Origin: Cohnella baijiui
GTDB lineage: Bacteria > Bacillota > Bacilli > Paenibacillales > Paenibacillaceae
Reading direction: 5' to 3'
NCBI RefSeq assembly: GCF_020731285.1
Contig: NZ_JAJFOW010000036.1
Span: 1 to 64,000 of the forward strand
DNA: 64,000 nucleotides
Part shown: positions 60,922-64,000 of the stretch, piece by piece
Layout: each line of letters starts with the position of its first letter
How positions within the stretch are numbered: the first letter of the stretch is position 1
Program-made: the position numbers and the translations under genes
The notes under the pieces: model-generated
Database searches by the model: none
Seen by the model: the letters and a program-made list of their open reading frames with translations, nothing else
What the model was told of the DNA's origin: nothing

Positions 60922-60952
60922 AAAAAAACATCCCGCAGGGAAGCGGGTTTTT
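60922..60952 (-). terminator. terminator of the lacI gene
   Basis: Minus-strand CCCGC-TTCCCT-GCGGG then ATGTTTTTTT. It separates the regulator from the operon it controls. Confidence 0.8.
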
Positions 60953-60987
60953 CATCTGTGCATAGGATGGTTCTCGTTTGAGTCAGC

Positions 60988-62007
60988 CTAAACTTTATAA
61001 TTCCGATCGAGCTTTACATGACTTGATCCGCGTACAATCAGCTCGCCAGCCAGCTTTTGAACCTTGCCTTGTTCCTTCATATGAATCATATTAATCAGAT
61101 GCTCGATGACCAGAATTCCCTGTCTCGCGATTTGATTCCGTACCGTCGTTAGCGGCGGCGAAAAATATTGCGCAATTTCAATATCATCGAAGCCGACTAC
61201 GCTAATATCCTGCGGAACCTCGTAGCCCTGTGACTTTAAAGCCCGAATGCAGCCAATAGCGCTCAGGTCATTCCCTGCCAGGAAAGCATCCGGGACCTTG
61301 CCGGGGTGCATGTGAAGGAATGATTTAACGGCATTGTAGGAACCTTCTTCTTCAAAATAGCCTTGCAAAATATAGTTCTCATCAACCGGGAACTGATGCT
61401 CTCGCAGTGCGGCCAAATATCCTTCCCGACGCTGAACGCTGTCGAACATCGTATCTACGCCGGATATGTAGGCAATCTTCTTGTGTCCGAGGCTAATCAG
61501 GTATTTGGTTGCTTCATAGCCGGCCACATAAGAGTCAAAAATGATGCTTCCCATGGTCTCGTTCTGAACGATACGATCCAGAAAAACCGTTTTAATTTTA
61601 TTTCTCTCCATAGCCGCGATGTCTTTCTCGTCAATTTTCAGTTCCTCGAATACAATGACGCCATCCACTCGCCCGCCGAGAATATTGCCCATAATGACTT
61701 TGTGATCCTTCGTAACAATTACATTTAATCCGTATCCCTGTCGGTCGCATTCCCGTGACATAGATTCGACAAGCGTATAGAAGTAGGGCCCTGCTACGCT
61801 TGTAGTAAAGAAGCCGAGCATCTTCGTCTTCCCCGACTTCAGCAACTTTCCGTTTAAGTCCGGTACATAATTCAGTTTCTTCACTACATTCAGCACATGC
61901 AGCTTCGTCTCCGGATTCAGTACGTCTACATCATTCAGGGCATTGGAAACCGTAGAGATCGAGACTCCCGCCGCTTTTGCCACATCTTTGATCGTTACCC
62001 TTCTCAT
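60988..62007 (-). CDS. LacI family regulator
   Basis: A 339-residue repressor. Helix-turn-helix and hinge: VTIKDVAKAAGVSISTVSNALNDVDVLNPET (4-34) then KKLNYVPDLNG; a periplasmic-binding-like effector domain follows (VDGVIVFEELK, ISVVGFDDIEIAQYFSPPLTTVRNQ). It should repress the permease-binding-protein-GH30 operon and itself through the shared AAAAACGTTTTT sites, with a sugar as inducer. The ATG at 62007 lies 22 bp from its own operator. Confidence 0.92.
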   Translation of the reverse strand: MRRVTIKDVAKAAGVSISTVSNALNDVDVLNPETKLHVLNVVKKLNYVPDLNGKLLKSGKTKMLGFFTTSVAGPYFYTLVESMSRECDRQGYGLNVIVTKDHKVIMGNILGGRVDGVIVFEELKIDEKDIAAMERNKIKTVFLDRIVQNETMGSIIFDSYVAGYEATKYLISLGHKKIAYISGVDTMFDSVQRREGYLAALREHQFPVDENYILQGYFEEEGSYNAVKSFLHMHPGKVPDAFLAGNDLSAIGCIRALKSQGYEVPQDISVVGFDDIEIAQYFSPPLTTVRNQIARQGILVIEHLINMIHMKEQGKVQKLAGELIVRGSSHVKLDRNYKV

Positions 62008-62028
62008 AGCAGCAATTCTTCCTTTACA

Positions 62029-62044
62029 ATAAAAACGTTTTTAT
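62029..62044. promoter_or_regulatory. LacI autoregulatory operator
   Basis: Perfect palindrome ATAAAAACGTTTTTAT upstream of lacI, matching the site before the permease operon at 60899-60914. Confidence 0.8.
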
Positions 62045-62138
62045 GATTTATAACTTAGCATAAGAACGCTTTCATTTCAATCGTTTTCTTATATTGTTGT
62101 CTGCTCATTTGGCGACGAAAGAAAACGCCAAATCGAAT

Positions 62139-62164
62139 AGGCCCATGAGCAGTTGCATGGGCCT
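62139..62164. terminator. hairpin downstream of the serine hydrolase gene
   Basis: AGGCCCATG-AGCAGTTG-CATGGGCCT, with a second stem (ATTTGGCG...CGCCAAAT, 62107-62132) next to it. The U-tract is weak, so the pair probably terminates together. Confidence 0.6.
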
Positions 62165-62193
62165 CTCTCAGATCCGGACAAAGGATCGGCGCT

Positions 62194-63342
62194 TTATCCA
62201 TTCCAAATGCTCGCATAGGCATAGTTGCGCACCGTGCCGTGCCAGCGATACCAAGGCGAGCCATTTTCCTGCTGCGCATAGAACAGCGTCATTTCCGATT
62301 CGGGATCGATGACCACGTAGCACCCTCTAGCGCCGTCCCAGCCGAATTCGCCGTTTTGGCTAAGCGAATTGTTATCCTCGCGATCCACCAAAGTTCTGAC
62401 GCCTAAGCCATAGCTATAACCGAGTTTGCTCCCCCCGCCGAATCTGGCAAAGTCCTGCCGGGCAGCAGGAGCCAAGCGATCGCTTCGCATCGCGTTCACC
62501 GTTTCCGGTCGAAGAATCCGTTCGCCATTCGGCGCCAGGCCGTAATTGCACAACGCCTCCGCGAAAACCATATAGTCCGGCACGGTCGAGTATAAACCGC
62601 CGCCTCCGCTTTCGTATCCGCGGCCCGGCTGAAGCGCAATGGTTTCTCCGATGCTTTCCGCCCGATGCGTCCGACCGTCGAAGCGATTGTACAGCTTGCA
62701 AAACCGGCTCTCGTCCCGGAGCGAGAAAGACGTATCCTTCATGCCGAGGGGATCAAAGAGATGTTCCTGCAAATATTGTCCAAAAGATTGGCCGGTGATG
62801 ACTTCAAGCAGTGCGCCCAGCACGTCGTGGCAAACGGTGTATTTAAAATGCGAGCCGGGTTCGAAAGCGAGCGGCGCCTGCGCCAACGCCTTGATGACCG
62901 CGAGCGTAGGCCCCTCCCCTCCGTTTTCTGCCACCGTCCGCCGGACAGCGTCCGTATGGATCGTTTCGATGCCTGCGGTCATCGTAAACAAATGCTCGAT
63001 CGTGATCGGATGCCGAGCCGGGAACAGCTCCTCCGTCCCATCCGACAGCGGATGGCGAACGAGCATCTGCTCGAACTCGGGGATGTACGCGTACAACGGG
63101 TCGGTAAGTGTATACTTTCCTTGCTCCAGAAGCTGCAGCAGAGCCGTGCACGTCACGACCTTGGTTGCGGAATACAATCGGAAGATGCTATCCCTGCCAA
63201 AGGGAACCTGATTCTCTACATCCGAAAAGCCCGTAAAATGCTCGTAAACGGGCTGGTGTCTGTGATACATGGCAATCCCTAAACCGGGAATGTTTTTTTC
63301 GCTATAAAACGTATCCAGATATGCCGAGAGCCTCGAAAAGTT
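62194..63342 (-). CDS. class C beta-lactamase-like serine hydrolase
   Basis: A 382-residue cytosolic enzyme (no signal peptide) of the beta-lactamase/D-alanyl-carboxypeptidase/esterase (COG1680) group. The nucleophile is S59 in LYSATKVVT (SxxK). The usual YxN motif is KYTVCHDVLG with Y169, so asparagine is replaced, which argues for an esterase or peptidase-like role over a beta-lactamase. ATG 63342 follows GGAGAAGG; ATG 63378 is alternative. 63343-63584 shows nothing else. Confidence 0.85.
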   Translation of the reverse strand, partial: NFSRLSAYLDTFYSEKNIPGLGIAMYHRHQPVYEHFTGFSDVENQVPFGRDSIFRLYSATKVVTCTALLQLLEQGKYTLTDPLYAYIPEFEQMLVRHPLSDGTEELFPARHPITIEHLFTMTAGIETIHTDAVRRTVAENGGEGPTLAVIKALAQAPLAFEPGSHFKYTVCHDVLGALLEVITGQSFGQYLQEHLFDPLGMKDTSFSLRDESRFCKLYNRFDGRTHRAESIGETIALQPGRGYESGGGGLYSTVPDYMVFAEALCNYGLAPNGERILRPETVNAMRSDRLAPAARQDFARFGGGSKLGYSYGLGVRTLVDREDNNSLSQNGEFGWDGARGCYVVIDPESEMTLFYAQQENGSPWYRWHGTVRNYAYASIWNG

Positions 63343-63584
63343 CATCCTTCTCCACCTGCCCTTTCCGTTCATCGCCATCCTGAAGCACGTGATTTCGATT
63401 GAATCCGTCGGTCAATATAGGGAGAAATCTTCCACAGCATAATCTTAACTGGATACGCAACCACATGAATAGAGGGCGATCTTAAAGATTAAGGTACATG
63501 ATTAATGGCATGAACGCATGGAGATCCGGAAGGCCCTCGCTTCCTTTGCGATAAAACGGCTGATCTTTGGCTTCATTCGGTTAT

Positions 63585-63656
63585 GCATGAATAATCATAC
63601 AAATTCGACCGCAAAAAGGTAAAATGGACGGACCTGTACGAAAAATCGTTTAGAAT
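63585..63656. repeat. two-unit palindromic repeat, 51-bp spacing
   Basis: GCATGAATAATCATAC (ATGA...TCAT core at 63587) and GTACGAAAAATCGTTTAG (ACGA...TCGT core at 63638) are 51 bp apart. The linker CCGCAAAAAGGTAAAATG is shared with the 54.9-kb array, so both arrays are one family. Confidence 0.8.
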
Positions 63657-63663
63657 TTATACG

Positions 63664-63880
63664 TTAAATATCGAACAATCCCCTACGAATCAAGTTTGCG
63701 GTAATCGGCTGTTTACCCATTTCCCGCGCCCATACAGACAATTGGCCGATGTGGTGGATCTCATGGGCGATTACATGTCGCATAATCTCCCCATACTTGA
63801 AGTATTCCCATTCGCCTGTATCGCCGTTTTGGTCTGCCAAAGATCGAACTAATCGTCTGCACCTACTGACCCTCTCGGAA
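63664..63880 (-). pseudogene. 3' fragment of a DinB family gene
   Basis: A frame ending at 63664 reads GEWEYFKYGEIMRHVIAHEI, then HHIGQLSVWAREMGKQPITAN and a short C-terminus. The HVIAHEIHHIGQL block is the DinB C-terminal metal motif. Only about 65-70 residues are present and no start or ribosome site is found; the upstream part overlaps the end of the next frame. It is a truncated gene or is frameshifted from its N-terminal half. Confidence 0.6.
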
Positions 63881-64000
63881 AAATAGTTTCTTCAGCGCCT
63901 TTCTCGCGTGATTTCCTTCTGTACCAGACTCGCGAATTATATTTCTGAAATCGGTATTATCTGTAATTTGATCAATGTTACCGATTAAGCGTCTATCACC
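63863..64000 (-). CDS. partial gene, C-terminal 45 residues
   Basis: An open frame entering from beyond the window and ending at a TAG (63863-63865). The tail reads IIRESGTEGNHARKALKKLF and is basic. I do not recognise it. The start lies outside the window. It overlaps the DinB fragment slightly, so the two could be parts of one frameshifted gene. Confidence 0.5.
   Translation of the reverse strand, partial: GDRRLIGNIDQITDNTDFRNIIRESGTEGNHARKALKKLFFREGQ

Overview
The window looks like a chromosome segment from a GC-rich, spore-forming member of the Paenibacillaceae (Cohnella or Paenibacillus type). The support is strong AGGAGG-like ribosome sites with many GTG and TTG starts, a CotS-type spore coat kinase, a YtaF-type sporulation membrane protein, YesM/YesN-type two-component genes beside sugar ABC transporters, and Firmicute-type riboswitches and intrinsic terminators. 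This rests on gene style and family recognition; no database was searched. No rRNA, tRNA or CRISPR array was found.

Layout. 0-9 kb: housekeeping and small regulated pairs (DUF6157, DUF1697, folD behind a ZTP riboswitch, exonuclease III, MarR plus SDR with a shared operator, ArsR plus AHSA1, a phosphotransferase, a GNAT) separated by repeat arrays. 9-17 kb: YtaF, TagO/WecA, DUF1259, an XRE protein with six 29-residue repeats, a tiny type I holin-like toxin, an AbrB-type membrane protein coupled to an MBL hydrolase, and a divergent TetR. 17-24 kb: a BlaI plus M56/DUF4825 sensor pair with two palindromic operators, then metabolic enzymes. 24-36 kb: HelD, a candidate small RNA, a TMEM175 channel, an MFS pump with its TetR repressor and shared operator, a TetR-glycosyltransferase operon, an L,D-transpeptidase, HxlR plus oxidoreductase, and CotS. 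36-40 kb: a surface-adhesion module made of a c-di-GMP riboswitch, an LPNTS-anchored repeat adhesin (frameshifted in this sequence) and a class D sortase. 40-51 kb: an orphan response regulator and a GH127 arabinoside system (histidine kinase, response regulator, binding protein, two permeases, hydrolase). 51-55 kb: an Erm-type rRNA methyltransferase with an attenuator leader and an ErmD-like leader peptide, a duplicated Erm fragment, and two DUF3995-like membrane proteins around an HxlR-DoxX pair. 55-63 kb: an AT-richer GH30 operon (two permeases, binding protein, hydrolase) under a LacI regulator, then a class C beta-lactamase-like serine hydrolase. The window ends in gene fragments.

The most unusual feature is a set of seven intergenic repeat arrays (about 0.15, 7.4, 8.1, 40.1, 40.5, 54.9 and 63.6 kb). 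Their sequences mostly differ, but all share one design: a 15-20 bp near-palindromic core recurring every 51 bp (50-52 in the longest). They do not behave as coding DNA or as CRISPR. A spacing of 51 bp is close to five turns of the DNA helix, so they may be phased protein-binding sites or RNA-hairpin arrays; this is inference.

The two glycan systems lack an ABC ATPase, so both probably use a shared MsmX-like ATPase encoded elsewhere, and both carry cre-like sites.
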